Origin: Lachnospiraceae bacterium MD329
Lineage (GTDB): Bacteria; Bacillota; Clostridia; UBA1381
Direction of reading: 5' to 3'
Assembly: GCA_010206265.1 (NCBI GenBank)
Contig: VIQV01000016.1
Span: 309 to 64,308, forward strand
Length of the DNA stretch: 64,000 nucleotides
A model generated the notes under the pieces. It ran no database searches, was not told the origin of the DNA, and worked only from the letters and a program-made list of their open reading frames with translations. Positions 17,544 to 26,463 of the stretch are shown in pieces. The first letter of the stretch is position 1, and every line of letters starts with the position of its first letter. The position numbers were made by a program, and so were the translations under genes.

Positions 17544-17587
17544 TACCGTTTTTTTAATATACATAAAGAAACGGTATATTTTTTTCA
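17544..17587 (+). terminator. Terminator after the flippase gene
   Basis: TACCGTTTTTTT pairs with AAAGAAACGGTA (one G-T pair) around a 9-nt loop, then TATTTTTTTT. It closes the murT-to-flippase unit. Confidence 0.8.
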
Positions 17588-17604
17588 GACAGAGGGAGGT
17601 TTCT

Positions 17605-17862
17605 ATGTTCAGAGGTTACAGTTTGCGTCAGAAGGAGGTCGTCAATATTTCCACGGCTGAACGGCTCGGATTTATAAGAGATGTGGAAATAAACGAGAAC
17701 AGCGGAAGTGTTGAGGCGATTATTGTGCCGCGCAGAAACTCGTTTTTCGGGCGTTTTTTTAGTTTTGGAGATATAATAATTCCTTGGAGCGCGATTGAGG
17801 TGGTAGGTGAGGACCTTGTTCTTGTACGTCTTTTTGACGCAGACTTTGAAAAATTATCTTGA
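17605..17862 (+). CDS. ylmC: YlmC/YmxH-family PRC-barrel protein
   Basis: An 85-residue PRC-barrel protein with 'LRQKEVVNISTAERLGFIRDVEIN', 'AIIVPRR' and 'FGDIIIPWSAIEVVGEDLVLVRL'. This is the YlmC/YmxH family found in spore-forming Firmicutes and often transcribed with sporulation or nucleotide-metabolism genes. The molecular role is unclear. GAGGGAGG lies upstream of the ATG. It sits between a terminator and the nrdR promoter. Its presence is mild evidence for a sporulating ancestry. Confidence 0.88.
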   Translation: MFRGYSLRQKEVVNISTAERLGFIRDVEINENSGSVEAIIVPRRNSFFGRFFSFGDIIIPWSAIEVVGEDLVLVRLFDADFEKLS

Positions 17863-17887
17863 AAAAAGGTGCGGAATATTGTATAAT
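17859..17887 (+). promoter_or_regulatory. Promoter of nrdR-mnmE
   Basis: TTGAAA (17859-17864), 17 nt, TATAAT (17882-17887). The -35 overlaps the stop codon of ylmC. Confidence 0.75.
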
Positions 17888-17922
17888 AAATGTAAAATAT
17901 AAAGTAATGGGGGAACATACAA

Positions 17923-18381
17923 ATGAAATGTCCATATTGCGGATTTGCCGAGAGCAAGGTGATTGACTCCAGACCTACAGATGAAAGCAATTCAATAAGA
18001 AGACGGCGAGAGTGTCTGAAGTGTCAGAAACGTTTCACTACATATGAGAAACTGGAATCAATATCGCTTGCAGTTATAAAAAAAGACCAGTCGCGTCAAC
18101 AATATGACAGAGGAAAAGTTTTAAAAGGTATAATTACGGCGTGTGAAAAACGCCCGATTTCACTTCTGCAAATGGAAAAAATTGCGGACGACATAGAAAG
18201 TGAGATTTATCAGTCAATGACGCGTGAAATAGAAAGCACAATGATAGGCGAAAAGGTTATGGAACGTTTAAAGCAGCTTGACGAAGTGGCATATGTGCGT
18301 TTTGCGTCTGTGTATAAGAGCTTTGATAATATTGATACTTTTATGGCAGAGCTGCAGGGACTTATCAACGAAAAGGATTGA
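17923..18381 (+). CDS. nrdR: Transcriptional repressor NrdR
   Basis: 152 residues. An N-terminal zinc ribbon (CPYC ... CLKC, residues 3-34) is followed by the ATP-cone domain ('[20 protein letters not shown]'). NrdR senses dATP/ATP and represses ribonucleotide reductase genes by binding paired NrdR boxes. No ribonucleotide reductase gene is in the window. Length and motifs are standard. mnmE follows 5 nt after its stop, so the two share a transcript. Confidence 0.96.
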   Translation: MKCPYCGFAESKVIDSRPTDESNSIRRRRECLKCQKRFTTYEKLESISLAVIKKDQSRQQYDRGKVLKGIITACEKRPISLLQMEKIADDIESEIYQSMTREIESTMIGEKVMERLKQLDEVAYVRFASVYKSFDNIDTFMAELQGLINEKD

Positions 18382-18386
18382 TTTTA

Positions 18387-19757
18387 ATGAACAGAACCAT
18401 AGCGGCTATATCAACACCGGCAGGTACGGGAGGTATAGCTGTCATACGCATAAGCGGAGAAGACGCGGTTAAAATTGCGGATAAGGTTTTTTTCGGCAGT
18501 GAAAAACTGTCGGAATGCGATACACATACCGTTCACTACGGTTTTATAAAAAATGAAAAAGGCGAAAAGATAGACGAGGTGCTTGTGACGGTTATGCGCG
18601 CTCCGAGAACGTTTACTCGTGAGGATGTTGTGGAAATCAGCACTCACGGAGGCAGTGCCGCTCCGCGCGCCGTACTTGACACGCTTATACACGCAGGCGC
18701 GTATATGGCGGAGGCAGGTGAATTTACAAAACGTGCGTTTTTAAACGGACGTCTTGATTTGACTCAGGCAGAGGCTGTAATTGATATTATAAATGCTGAA
18801 AATGAACTTGCTGAACGCAATGCCTTGTCACAGCTTGGAGGCGCTCTTTCAAAAGAAATTTCTAAGGTTCGTGCCGAACTGGTACATTTGGCAGCTCAGT
18901 TACAGGTTACGATTGACTATCCGGATGAGGATTTGGAGGATATAACGGCTGATGACGTTAAGACAACGGCTGAACACTGTTGTAATATAGTGGACAGGCT
19001 ATTGTCAACTGCTGATAGCGGTAAGATAATCCGTGACGGAATAAAAACCGCTATTGTAGGAAAACCGAATGTCGGAAAGTCATCGCTTTTAAATTCGCTT
19101 GCGAGAGAGGAAAGAGCGATTGTTACCGATATTGCAGGAACTACTCGTGATGTTATTGAGGAATATATTAATTTAAACGGAATACCGCTTGTGCTGATTG
19201 ATACGGCAGGAATCCGTGAAACAGACGATACAGTGGAAAAAATCGGTGTGGAGCGGTCAAGAAATTCCATACAGGCGGCAGACCTTGTGGTTGTTATGAT
19301 AGACGGCAGCAGCTTTTTTGATGATGAAGATATTGACGTGCTGAACGCAACCCGACATAAAAAACGTATAGTTCTTATAAATAAGACTGATTTGGGACAG
19401 AGCAAGTATGTTGAAGCAGTAAAAGCACGTGCGGCAGATAGCCGTGTTATAGAGGTAAGCGCAAAAACGGGTATCGGACTTGATGAACTTGCAGATGAAA
19501 TAAAGAGCATATATGATTTGGGATTTTTATCGCAGACTGACGGCGCGGTTATAACTAATATGCGTCATAAAACTGCTCTTATAAATGCGCGTGACGCGCT
19601 GGTACGTGTATCTGAGGCAATAGGAATGAATATGCCGACGGATATTGCGTCGATAGATATAAATTATGCGATTGACGCACTTGGTGAAATAACGGGCGAA
19701 ACTGTTTCGGATTCAATTGTCGAAGATATATTTCATCAGTTTTGTGTGGGTAAATAA
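18387..19757 (+). CDS. mnmE: tRNA modification GTPase MnmE
   Basis: With MnmG, MnmE installs the 5-carboxymethylaminomethyl (or aminomethyl) group on wobble U34 of several tRNAs. The 456 residues begin with the folate-binding domain ('TIAAISTPAGTGGIAVIRISG'), continue through 'THGG' and the helical domain, and contain an inserted G domain: P-loop GKPNVGKSS near 223-231, DTAG, NKTD. It ends in the family's CxGK ('CVGK'). ATG 18387 has AAAGGA upstream. mnmG is not next to it. Confidence 0.96.
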   Translation: MNRTIAAISTPAGTGGIAVIRISGEDAVKIADKVFFGSEKLSECDTHTVHYGFIKNEKGEKIDEVLVTVMRAPRTFTREDVVEISTHGGSAAPRAVLDTLIHAGAYMAEAGEFTKRAFLNGRLDLTQAEAVIDIINAENELAERNALSQLGGALSKEISKVRAELVHLAAQLQVTIDYPDEDLEDITADDVKTTAEHCCNIVDRLLSTADSGKIIRDGIKTAIVGKPNVGKSSLLNSLAREERAIVTDIAGTTRDVIEEYINLNGIPLVLIDTAGIRETDDTVEKIGVERSRNSIQAADLVVVMIDGSSFFDDEDIDVLNATRHKKRIVLINKTDLGQSKYVEAVKARAADSRVIEVSAKTGIGLDELADEIKSIYDLGFLSQTDGAVITNMRHKTALINARDALVRVSEAIGMNMPTDIASIDINYAIDALGEITGETVSDSIVEDIFHQFCVGK

Positions 19758-19788
19758 AATGGACTGCTTGGCAGTCCATTTTTTTTGT
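19756..19788. terminator. Terminator between mnmE and the convergent deacetylase gene
   Basis: AAAATGGACTGC, loop TTG, GCAGTCCATTTT, then further T. Its symmetry suits both converging genes. Confidence 0.85.
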
Positions 19789-20862
19789 TTATTGAATTAC
19801 AATAGCGCCCGAAGAATTTGTTGTCGGAGCAGATGACGGACGCGTAATTACAGCATCGGTCGGCGTGGGCGTTGCCTCAGGCTTGTCTGTTGATGTAACG
19901 TCGCTTGAAGGTGTTGACGTATTAGTAACAGACGTTGTCTGCATATTATAGCTTATATCGTCAAGCCTATGGAATGTGTAGCCTTCACTTGCGAGATATT
20001 CAATAATTGAAGGCAACGCGTCAGCCGTAGCCTGTTTGGTTGCGGCGTCGTGCATAAGCACTACAAGATTTTCTTCGCCGTCAAGATTTCGTTTCATATA
20101 TTCAAGTAATTCCGAAGCGTTCTTTTTCTTGCCCTCAGCGTCGCCGTTAAGCGCGTTCCAGTCGCAGTAATAGAAACCGTTATCTTTCAATGCAACTTTA
20201 CAGTCTTGCTTAACAGGTGAGTAACTGTCGGCGCTTGATTTATAGCTGCCGCCGGGAAAACGCACAAGTCTGAACGGTTCTTCGCCGTTACCGACTGCCT
20301 TTATAGTTTCATAGCATTTATTTATTTCATTAATAAATGTTTCTGTGGACGCATATAATTTCTCATAGTTATGTCCATCGGAATGGTTGGCAATTAAGTG
20401 ACCTTCTTCATAGACACGGCGCGCCATATCGCGGTTTGCCTCTATAAGAGAACCAACTTCAAAGAATGTTGCTCTGACATTATAACGTCTTAAAACATCA
20501 AGAATCTGAGGTGTAATATTTTCTGTTGGTCCGTCGTCAAAGGTAAGATAGCACCGTTTTGACTGACCTGAACTGCGGATAATTTCAAGCAGGTCGTTCT
20601 GTTCGGCTGCCGATGGAATAGCAGAAGTCGCAAGTACGGGTGCAACAGTTGGAACCGTTGTATCCTGAGGTACTGCCGACGCGTCAATGTTGTCAGTATT
20701 TGGAACATCATTTTTTGAGCAGGTTGAAACTGCCACGCATATCAAAACGATAACTGCCACAAGCGCTATTATAATAACCGCCGCACGTATACGCTTTTTG
20801 CGAAGTCTTTCGCGGCGTCTGCGTTCACGGCGTCTGTATTCAAAATCATTTGATGTAGGCAT
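19789..20862 (-). CDS. Membrane-anchored polysaccharide deacetylase (NodB domain)
   Basis: 357 residues from ATG 20862 (AGGGGG upstream). A very basic N-terminus rich in RRR/RLRKKR precedes one membrane helix (about 25-45), a Ser/Thr/Pro/Val linker, the NodB deacetylase domain, and a Thr/Pro/Ser-rich C-terminal tail. Catalytic motifs are intact: TFDDGP (Asp pair), HSDGH (metal His pair), RFPGGS and LMHD. It probably removes acetyl groups from peptidoglycan or another GlcNAc polymer outside the cell. It is divergent from a second deacetylase gene. Confidence 0.9.
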   Translation of the reverse strand: MPTSNDFEYRRRERRRRERLRKKRIRAAVIIIALVAVIVLICVAVSTCSKNDVPNTDNIDASAVPQDTTVPTVAPVLATSAIPSAAEQNDLLEIIRSSGQSKRCYLTFDDGPTENITPQILDVLRRYNVRATFFEVGSLIEANRDMARRVYEEGHLIANHSDGHNYEKLYASTETFINEINKCYETIKAVGNGEEPFRLVRFPGGSYKSSADSYSPVKQDCKVALKDNGFYYCDWNALNGDAEGKKKNASELLEYMKRNLDGEENLVVLMHDAATKQATADALPSIIEYLASEGYTFHRLDDISYNMQTTSVTNTSTPSSDVTSTDKPEATPTPTDAVITRPSSAPTTNSSGAIVIQ

Positions 20863-20893
20863 AATAAACCCCCTGTAAAAGTCATATATATTT

Positions 20894-20922
20894 ATTATAT
20901 ACCAAAATACCTTAAAATTCAA
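20894..20922 (-). promoter_or_regulatory. Promoter of the NodB deacetylase gene
   Basis: On the minus strand, TTGAAT (20917-20922), 17 nt, TATAAT (20894-20899). Confidence 0.7.
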
Positions 20923-20988
20923 CATTATTTTATAATTTTATTAACAATGTATGTAAAAAAAACATTTAATATGAAAGGAATGAATATT

Positions 20989-21792
20989 ATGAAAAAAATT
21001 ATTTTGACCGTTTTGTGTTCTGCGATACTTTTGTCAGGCTGCACAGGTAATGTAAGTACAATTGCGCCTGCGTCTGACGGGGCGCGTCCGCCTTATGAAC
21101 AGATAAACGGAGAGGGCAGCGGATGGGGATTTGTAAGAAAAAAAGGTGAGCCGCCTGAAATTACAGCAGCGCAGCGTGAGGCTATGCAGAGCTACGACTG
21201 CTATTACATAGACAACACCAACGAAAAAACTCTGTATCTGACCTTTGACGAGGGGTATGAAAACGGCTATACCTCAAAAATACTTGACGTATTGGAGGAA
21301 ACACAGACGCCTGCGGCGTTTTTCGTTACGGGACCGTATCTTGAAAATCAGCAGGAGCTTGTAAAACGAATGATTGACAACGGTCACGTTGTGGGAAATC
21401 ATACGGTAAATCATTTAAATCTGCCGAAACAATCGGTAGAAACAGTACAAAAAGAGCTTGATGATTTAAATAAAAAATGTGAGGAAATGTACGGAGTGAC
21501 AATGAAGTATATGCGTCCGCCGGAGGGTGAGTACAGCGAGAGGGTGCTTGCGGTAGCTCAGGATATGGGCTATAAAACGGTTTTATGGAGCTTTGCGTAT
21601 AAGGACTGGGATATAAATATGCAGCAGGGTGCTGAGCACGCGTTTAAACAGGTTACACCATATCTTCACAACGGCGCAATACTGCTGCTGCACGCTGTAT
21701 CTTCCGATAATGCAAACGCGCTTGAGGATATAATAAATTACGCTAAAGGCGAGGGGTATGTATTTAAAAGTCTTGACGAGCTTGGACAATAA
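20989..21792 (+). CDS. PdaA-like polysaccharide deacetylase lipoprotein
   Basis: 267 residues with a lipoprotein signal peptide (basic MKK, hydrophobic core, lipobox LSGC, Cys near residue 18). The NodB domain carries 'TFDEGYENG', 'HTVNH', 'RPPEGEY' and 'LLHA'. The FDEGYENG variant, with Glu in place of the second Asp, is typical of PdaA, the N-acetylmuramic acid deacetylase needed for muramic delta-lactam in spore cortex. A cortex role is therefore possible but unproven. ATG 20989 has AAAGGA 9 nt upstream. An earlier in-frame ATG (20947) would bury the signal peptide. Confidence 0.9.
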   Translation: MKKIILTVLCSAILLSGCTGNVSTIAPASDGARPPYEQINGEGSGWGFVRKKGEPPEITAAQREAMQSYDCYYIDNTNEKTLYLTFDEGYENGYTSKILDVLEETQTPAAFFVTGPYLENQQELVKRMIDNGHVVGNHTVNHLNLPKQSVETVQKELDDLNKKCEEMYGVTMKYMRPPEGEYSERVLAVAQDMGYKTVLWSFAYKDWDINMQQGAEHAFKQVTPYLHNGAILLLHAVSSDNANALEDIINYAKGEGYVFKSLDELGQ

Positions 21793-21896
21793 TTCAAAAA
21801 AAATGGAAAATCTCTCTAAAAAGGCTTTATTATTTCAATGTTTTGGTGTATAATGAAAATAATAAGATTTTATTTTGAGAGAGGAATATTAGGGAT

Positions 21897-24713
21897 ATGA
21901 GAGAAGCAAGTTTTGATTTTGGTAAAAAACCTCCTGTAGACGGATATACAAAGGTTGTCGGTGATACTCTTTATTCAGAGGAAAAGGGTTTCGGACTTTT
22001 CAAGAACGCCGAGGCTGAGGAGCGTAAAGTTGGTGAAAAGGAGCTGAACAGAGATTTTCTGTTTATGGGAGGCAATACCTTCAGAGTTGATATAGAGAAC
22101 GGAGATTATATGGTTCGAGTATCAACAGGCGATTATGTTGATGAAGGCGACGTTATGACGTTTTTTACTATAAACGGTGAAAAACACGGAGTATGGGTGA
22201 AAGACGGAACGGTTAAAGAATTAATTTTTTCTGTAAGCGTTACCGAAGGCAAAATTGAATTTGCTTTTGAAAACGGTAAGCATACCTGCCTTAACAGTAT
22301 AGATATTGCTGAAAAGTTCGATATCAGCCTAACAGGAGTAAAAACAACTGTAACCGCGAAAAAGAACGCGGCGGCGGTTTCATTTTCGTGGGATAAAGCC
22401 GAGGACGTTATCGGATACCGTGTATCACGCAGAAATCCGCGTATAAATGAAATTGACAAGGTTGTTGATGTGATAGAAGAAAGCTTTGCTGACGAAGATG
22501 TAAAGCTGTGTGAAAAATGGGAATACACCATATGCGGACTTTACGCGCACAAATTCTGTACTGACAGTAAGACAGTGTTAGATGTTGAGATTGTTGACGG
22601 GGGGAGAACTGTCGGAGCAGTAACGGGTCTTGACGCGCGTGAAACAGAAAATTCCGTAACTCTTATCTGGGACGGAATTAAAGAGGCTGTATGGTATAAT
22701 GTGTATCAGAAAGCTCCTTACGGAATTTACAAATACATAGGAAAAACTACTGATACAAAATTTATCGACGATAAGGTTATAACAAACGTACCTTTTGTGT
22801 ATGCTGTGGAGGCTGTTACAACAAGCGGTATAACAGAGCGCTCAGAGGTGCTTATTGATATGGAGGCTAAGCCTAAAAAGCGTAAGATGGAAACGCTGGG
22901 CAGAGGCGCAGTGGCAATGAAAACAGAGGACGGCGTATTTTTGAGCTGGCGTTTGAATGCGTATGAGTACGAGCAGGATATTAATTTCATTGTTCTCCGA
23001 AACGGTGAGAGAATTTCTGATATTATCACAAATTCTACAAATTATCTTGACAAGGACGGTACAGCGGACGACGTTTATACAATAAAAGCAGTAAAGGGAA
23101 ATAAAGCTGAAAAGCACGGCGCGCAGATTAAGGTAACAAACGCAGAATATCTGTCAATACCGCTGGATAAACCTGCAAACTTTGTTGACCCCGACGGAAA
23201 CTCATATCCGTATACAGCAAATGATGCGTCTGTAGCGGATTTGGACGGTGACGGTGAGTATGAAATTATTCTTCGCTGGGACGCAAACGGAAAGGATAAT
23301 TCACACAAGGGTATTACGGGTGAATGTCTTTTGGACGCCTATAAGCTGGACGGTACAAAGCTGTGGCGTATAAATCTCGGTAAAAATATACGTTCAGGCT
23401 CGCATTATACGCAGTTTATGGTGTATGATTTTAATAATGACGGTAAAGCCGAGCTTGTCTGCAAGACTGCCGACGGTACGATTGACGGTAAGGGCAACGT
23501 AATCGGTGATAAAGACGCGGATTATAGAAATAAAGACGGTTTTATTCTTGAAGGTCCTGAGTATCTGACGCTGTTTAACGGAGAAACAGGCGAGATAATG
23601 GACACGGTTGATTATGACCCTCCGCGCGGAAACATCAGAGAATGGGGCGACAGCTGGGGAAACCGTGTTGACCGTTTTCTTGCGTGCGTTGCATATCTTG
23701 ACGGTGAAAATCCGAGCGTTGTAATGTGCCGCGGCTATTATGACCACGGCTGTCCGACAGTTCTTGTGGCATATGATGTTATAGATAACAGGCTTGTAAA
23801 ACGTTGGAAATTCCTTGCAAATAAGGATCAGAATATTGAATATACAAATCAGGGTAATCATAATCTCGGTGTGGGTGATATTGACGGCGACGGTCTTGAT
23901 GAAATTGTGTACGGTGCAATGGCGGTTGACCACGACGGTATGGGTATTTATTCAACGGGACTTGAACACGGTGATTGTATGAACCTCGGTAATTTTACGC
24001 CGAATACTCCTAATCTGGACTTTTTCCAGATTCACGAGCACGAGGGCGCGGAATACGGATTTGAGGTGCGTGACCCTGCGACGGGTGAAATCAAGTGGGG
24101 CAAATATACGGGACGTGATACAACAAGAGGTCTTTGCGCCAAGGTTGACCCACGTTATACCGGTAATCAGTGCTGGGTAATGGATGACGGTATTTATACA
24201 ATGGAGGGCGAGCTTATAAATGAGCAGGGTCCGACCTCAATTGATTTTGCGATTTGGTGGGACGGCGATCTTATAAGAGAGCTTTTAGACCACGAATTTA
24301 ATGATGAAACGCAAAAGGGACACCCGAAAATTTATAAATGGGATTATGAAAACAATAAGCTTGTTACTATTCTTGACCCGAAAGGTACGCTTTCAAACAA
24401 CTGGAAAAAGGGTACTCCCTGTATACAGGCGGACATTCTCGGCGACTGGCGTGAAGAGGCTGTATGGAGAAACGAGGACGATACAGAACTTCGTATTTAT
24501 ACAACAACCGAGCTTACTGACCACAAATTCTACACATTTATGCACGACAGCGTATACCGTCTGAGCGTAGCATTTCAGAATACTGCGTATAATCAGTGCA
24601 CGCAGACAAGTTTTTATATAGGTCCTGAGATGGATGAAAAACTCCCTGTGCCTATGAATGAATATGTTCAGGGAACTAACTTTCCCGACTTTACTGAGGA
24701 TATTGACGAATAA
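21897..24713 (+). CDS. Multidomain rhamnogalacturonan lyase, family PL11
   Basis: 938 residues. The N-terminal ~140 ('FDFGKKPPVDGYTKV ... YSEEKGFGLF') resemble the beta-sandwich found at the front of some pectin acetylesterases. Fibronectin III-like modules follow (about 150-415). The PL11 catalytic beta-propeller starts near 425 ('PLDKPANFVDPDGNSYPYTANDASVADLDG') and holds calcium-type loops 'DLDGDGEYE', 'DFNNDGKAE' and 'DIDGDGLDE'. PL11 enzymes cleave rhamnogalacturonan I by beta-elimination. No signal peptide or anchor is visible: the protein starts MREASFDFGKK, so it is either cytoplasmic and acts on imported oligosaccharides or leaves by an unknown route. It is a single-gene unit. Confidence 0.9.
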   Translation: MREASFDFGKKPPVDGYTKVVGDTLYSEEKGFGLFKNAEAEERKVGEKELNRDFLFMGGNTFRVDIENGDYMVRVSTGDYVDEGDVMTFFTINGEKHGVWVKDGTVKELIFSVSVTEGKIEFAFENGKHTCLNSIDIAEKFDISLTGVKTTVTAKKNAAAVSFSWDKAEDVIGYRVSRRNPRINEIDKVVDVIEESFADEDVKLCEKWEYTICGLYAHKFCTDSKTVLDVEIVDGGRTVGAVTGLDARETENSVTLIWDGIKEAVWYNVYQKAPYGIYKYIGKTTDTKFIDDKVITNVPFVYAVEAVTTSGITERSEVLIDMEAKPKKRKMETLGRGAVAMKTEDGVFLSWRLNAYEYEQDINFIVLRNGERISDIITNSTNYLDKDGTADDVYTIKAVKGNKAEKHGAQIKVTNAEYLSIPLDKPANFVDPDGNSYPYTANDASVADLDGDGEYEIILRWDANGKDNSHKGITGECLLDAYKLDGTKLWRINLGKNIRSGSHYTQFMVYDFNNDGKAELVCKTADGTIDGKGNVIGDKDADYRNKDGFILEGPEYLTLFNGETGEIMDTVDYDPPRGNIREWGDSWGNRVDRFLACVAYLDGENPSVVMCRGYYDHGCPTVLVAYDVIDNRLVKRWKFLANKDQNIEYTNQGNHNLGVGDIDGDGLDEIVYGAMAVDHDGMGIYSTGLEHGDCMNLGNFTPNTPNLDFFQIHEHEGAEYGFEVRDPATGEIKWGKYTGRDTTRGLCAKVDPRYTGNQCWVMDDGIYTMEGELINEQGPTSIDFAIWWDGDLIRELLDHEFNDETQKGHPKIYKWDYENNKLVTILDPKGTLSNNWKKGTPCIQADILGDWREEAVWRNEDDTELRIYTTTELTDHKFYTFMHDSVYRLSVAFQNTAYNQCTQTSFYIGPEMDEKLPVPMNEYVQGTNFPDFTEDIDE

Positions 24714-24807
24714 TGTAAAAACGTATATTTTAATGTATACAATGTATCAAAAGCGTTACAAAAGTATGTTGATTTTATGTAAATTCGAAAAAAAAACGGT
24801 TACATTG

Positions 24808-24836
24808 TTGACCTTTTGTAAAATTTAGGTTAGAAT
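24808..24836 (+). promoter_or_regulatory. Promoter of rsmD-coaD
   Basis: TTGACC (24808-24813), 17 nt, TAGAAT (24831-24836). GGAGG at 24845-24849 precedes the ATG. Confidence 0.7.
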
Positions 24837-24857
24837 AGTTATTATGGAGGATTGTGA

Positions 24858-25397
24858 ATGAGGATAATAGCCGGAACAAGACGCGGACATAAACTCTGCG
24901 GGTTTGACGGTGATGATGTCCGTCCTACAACCGACAGGGTAAAGGAGTCTGTATTTAATTTAATACAGACGTTTGTGCCTGACGCGGTGTGTCTGGATAT
25001 GTTCGCAGGCAGCGGCGCGCTTAGTCTTGAAGCTTTGTCAAGAGGAGCAGCAAGCGCCGTTTGTGTGGACAAGGACAAGCGTTCGATTGAGATTATCAAC
25101 AGGAATATTACAGATTTGAACTTTGGGGATAGCTGTAAGGCGGTAAATATGTCGTGTTTCGATTATATTGATGGGACAAGCAGTAAATTTGATATAGTAT
25201 TTCTTGACCCGCCGTATAATCAGGGGCTTATAGAACCTGCGCTTAAAGCTATTGTTGAAAACGATATTCTGAACAGCGGCGGTATTGCTGTGCTTGAAAG
25301 CGATACGACAGATTTTCATTCTGAAATTGAAGGTTTGTCGGTCTTGAAACAGCGCAGTTACGGCAGAACGTACATCACAATCTACAAAAGGTCATAA
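24858..25397 (+). CDS. rsmD: 16S rRNA (guanine966-N2)-methyltransferase RsmD
   Basis: 179 residues. The start '[13 protein letters not shown]', '[15 protein letters not shown]', SAM motif '[19 protein letters not shown]' and catalytic 'FLDPPY' are textbook RsmD. It methylates G966 of 16S rRNA during 30S assembly. It is followed after 40 nt by coaD, a very common pairing in Firmicutes. Confidence 0.96.
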   Translation: MRIIAGTRRGHKLCGFDGDDVRPTTDRVKESVFNLIQTFVPDAVCLDMFAGSGALSLEALSRGAASAVCVDKDKRSIEIINRNITDLNFGDSCKAVNMSCFDYIDGTSSKFDIVFLDPPYNQGLIEPALKAIVENDILNSGGIAVLESDTTDFHSEIEGLSVLKQRSYGRTYITIYKRS

Positions 25398-25437
25398 ACA
25401 GGGTAAACGTAAAGAAAAGTCAAAGGAAATAAGACAA

Positions 25438-25914
25438 ATGAGAATTGCAGTTTATCCGGGAAGCTTTGACCCCATAACAAACGGACATCTTGACATCATT
25501 GAACGTGCGAGCCGTCTTTATGACAGACTGGTTGTCGGGGTTTTAAGCAACGGAAACAAAAATCCGCTGTTTTCGGCGGAAGAGCGCGTCGAGATGATAC
25601 GGCGTGTAACCGTACATCTGAATAATGTTGAGGTTGATACTTTTACAGGACTTTTGGTGGATTTTGCCAAAAGTAAAAATGCAACAGTTATTGTAAAAGG
25701 TCTGAGGACAGTTGCAGACTTCGAATATGAATTTCAGATGGCGCTTTTAAATAAGGCGTTAAATCCTGAATACGAAACTATGTTTATGATGACGAATACA
25801 AAGTATTCGTATATCAGTTCAAGTATGGTTAAGGAGCTTGCGGGATTTCGCGGTAATCTTACAGGACTTGTGCCGAGTGAGATAATCGGGCAAATAAAAG
25901 AAAAATATGAGTAG
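25438..25914 (+). CDS. coaD: Phosphopantetheine adenylyltransferase CoaD
   Basis: 158 residues with the nucleotidyltransferase motif '[16 protein letters not shown]' (TxGH variant) and '[13 protein letters not shown]'. It catalyses the penultimate step of coenzyme A synthesis, joining ATP and 4'-phosphopantetheine. AAAGGAAATAAG lies upstream of the ATG. It is co-transcribed with rsmD, and the next gene starts 19 nt after its stop. Confidence 0.97.
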   Translation: MRIAVYPGSFDPITNGHLDIIERASRLYDRLVVGVLSNGNKNPLFSAEERVEMIRRVTVHLNNVEVDTFTGLLVDFAKSKNATVIVKGLRTVADFEYEFQMALLNKALNPEYETMFMMTNTKYSYISSSMVKELAGFRGNLTGLVPSEIIGQIKEKYE

Positions 25915-25933
25915 GACGAAAGGACTGAACAAA

Positions 25934-26389
25934 ATGGAAATGGATATGGATATTATGGAAATCGTTGATATGATGGAGGAAACTATTGATAAAGCCTCCG
26001 CAGTGCCGCTTACCGGAAAGGTAATGGTGGATAAGGACGAGTTATTGGATTATATTCAGGAAATTCGTCTTGTATATCCCGACGAGCTAAAAGAGGCTAA
26101 GTGGGTAAAGGAGGAAAGACAGAGAATTCTTTCCGAGGCGGAGAGCAGAGCCGAAGCAATCCAGAAGAATGCTGAAGAAACTCAGATGCAGCTTATCGAT
26201 GAGCACGAAATAACAAAATGTGCATATGAACAGGCAAATGAACTTGTAAATGCGGCTCAGCAGAAGGCTGTAGAGATTAAAACAGATACAGACCAGTATG
26301 TTGATGATATTTTGAATGATGCAGAGCATCGTCTTGACCTTCTTCTTCGCAAGGTGCGCGAGGACAGGGGTTATTTCAGTAATAACTGA
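25934..26389 (+). CDS. Coiled-coil protein conserved near coaD (ATPase-like annotation, function unknown)
   Basis: 151 residues. A short N-terminal segment ('DIMEIVDMMEETID', 'VDKDELLDYIQEIRLVYPDELKEAKWV') leads into a long coiled coil rich in Glu, Ala and Gln. Such proteins are widespread beside coaD in Clostridia and are often labelled 'ATPase' because of likeness to ATP synthase stalk subunits, but there is no nucleotide-binding motif. ATG 25934 is chosen because AAAGGA is about 8 nt upstream. An upstream ATG at 25907 overlaps coaD. Confidence 0.75.
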   Translation: MEMDMDIMEIVDMMEETIDKASAVPLTGKVMVDKDELLDYIQEIRLVYPDELKEAKWVKEERQRILSEAESRAEAIQKNAEETQMQLIDEHEITKCAYEQANELVNAAQQKAVEIKTDTDQYVDDILNDAEHRLDLLLRKVREDRGYFSNN

Positions 26390-26409
26390 TGATTGTAATT
26401 TTAATGTAA

Positions 26410-26436
26410 AGAGCTGAATATTAACTGTTCAGCTCT
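26410..26436 (+). terminator. Hairpin between the coiled-coil gene and fhs
   Basis: AGAGCTGAA pairs with TTCAGCTCT around a 9-nt loop, followed by ATTTAACTTT. The weak T-run makes it a partial terminator or a leader element of fhs. Confidence 0.45.
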
Positions 26437-26463
26437 ATTTAACTTTAAAAGGGGGTAAGATGA

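Noticed and set aside
23394..23933. A 179-codon open frame opposite the PL11 gene
   Set aside because: It lacks a ribosome site and promoter and mirrors the codon pattern of the strong PL11 frame, so it is a shadow ORF.
24745..24775. A catabolite (cre-like) site, AAAGCGTTACA, downstream of the PL11 gene
   Set aside because: It lacks the palindromic partner half and lies after, not before, the carbohydrate gene.
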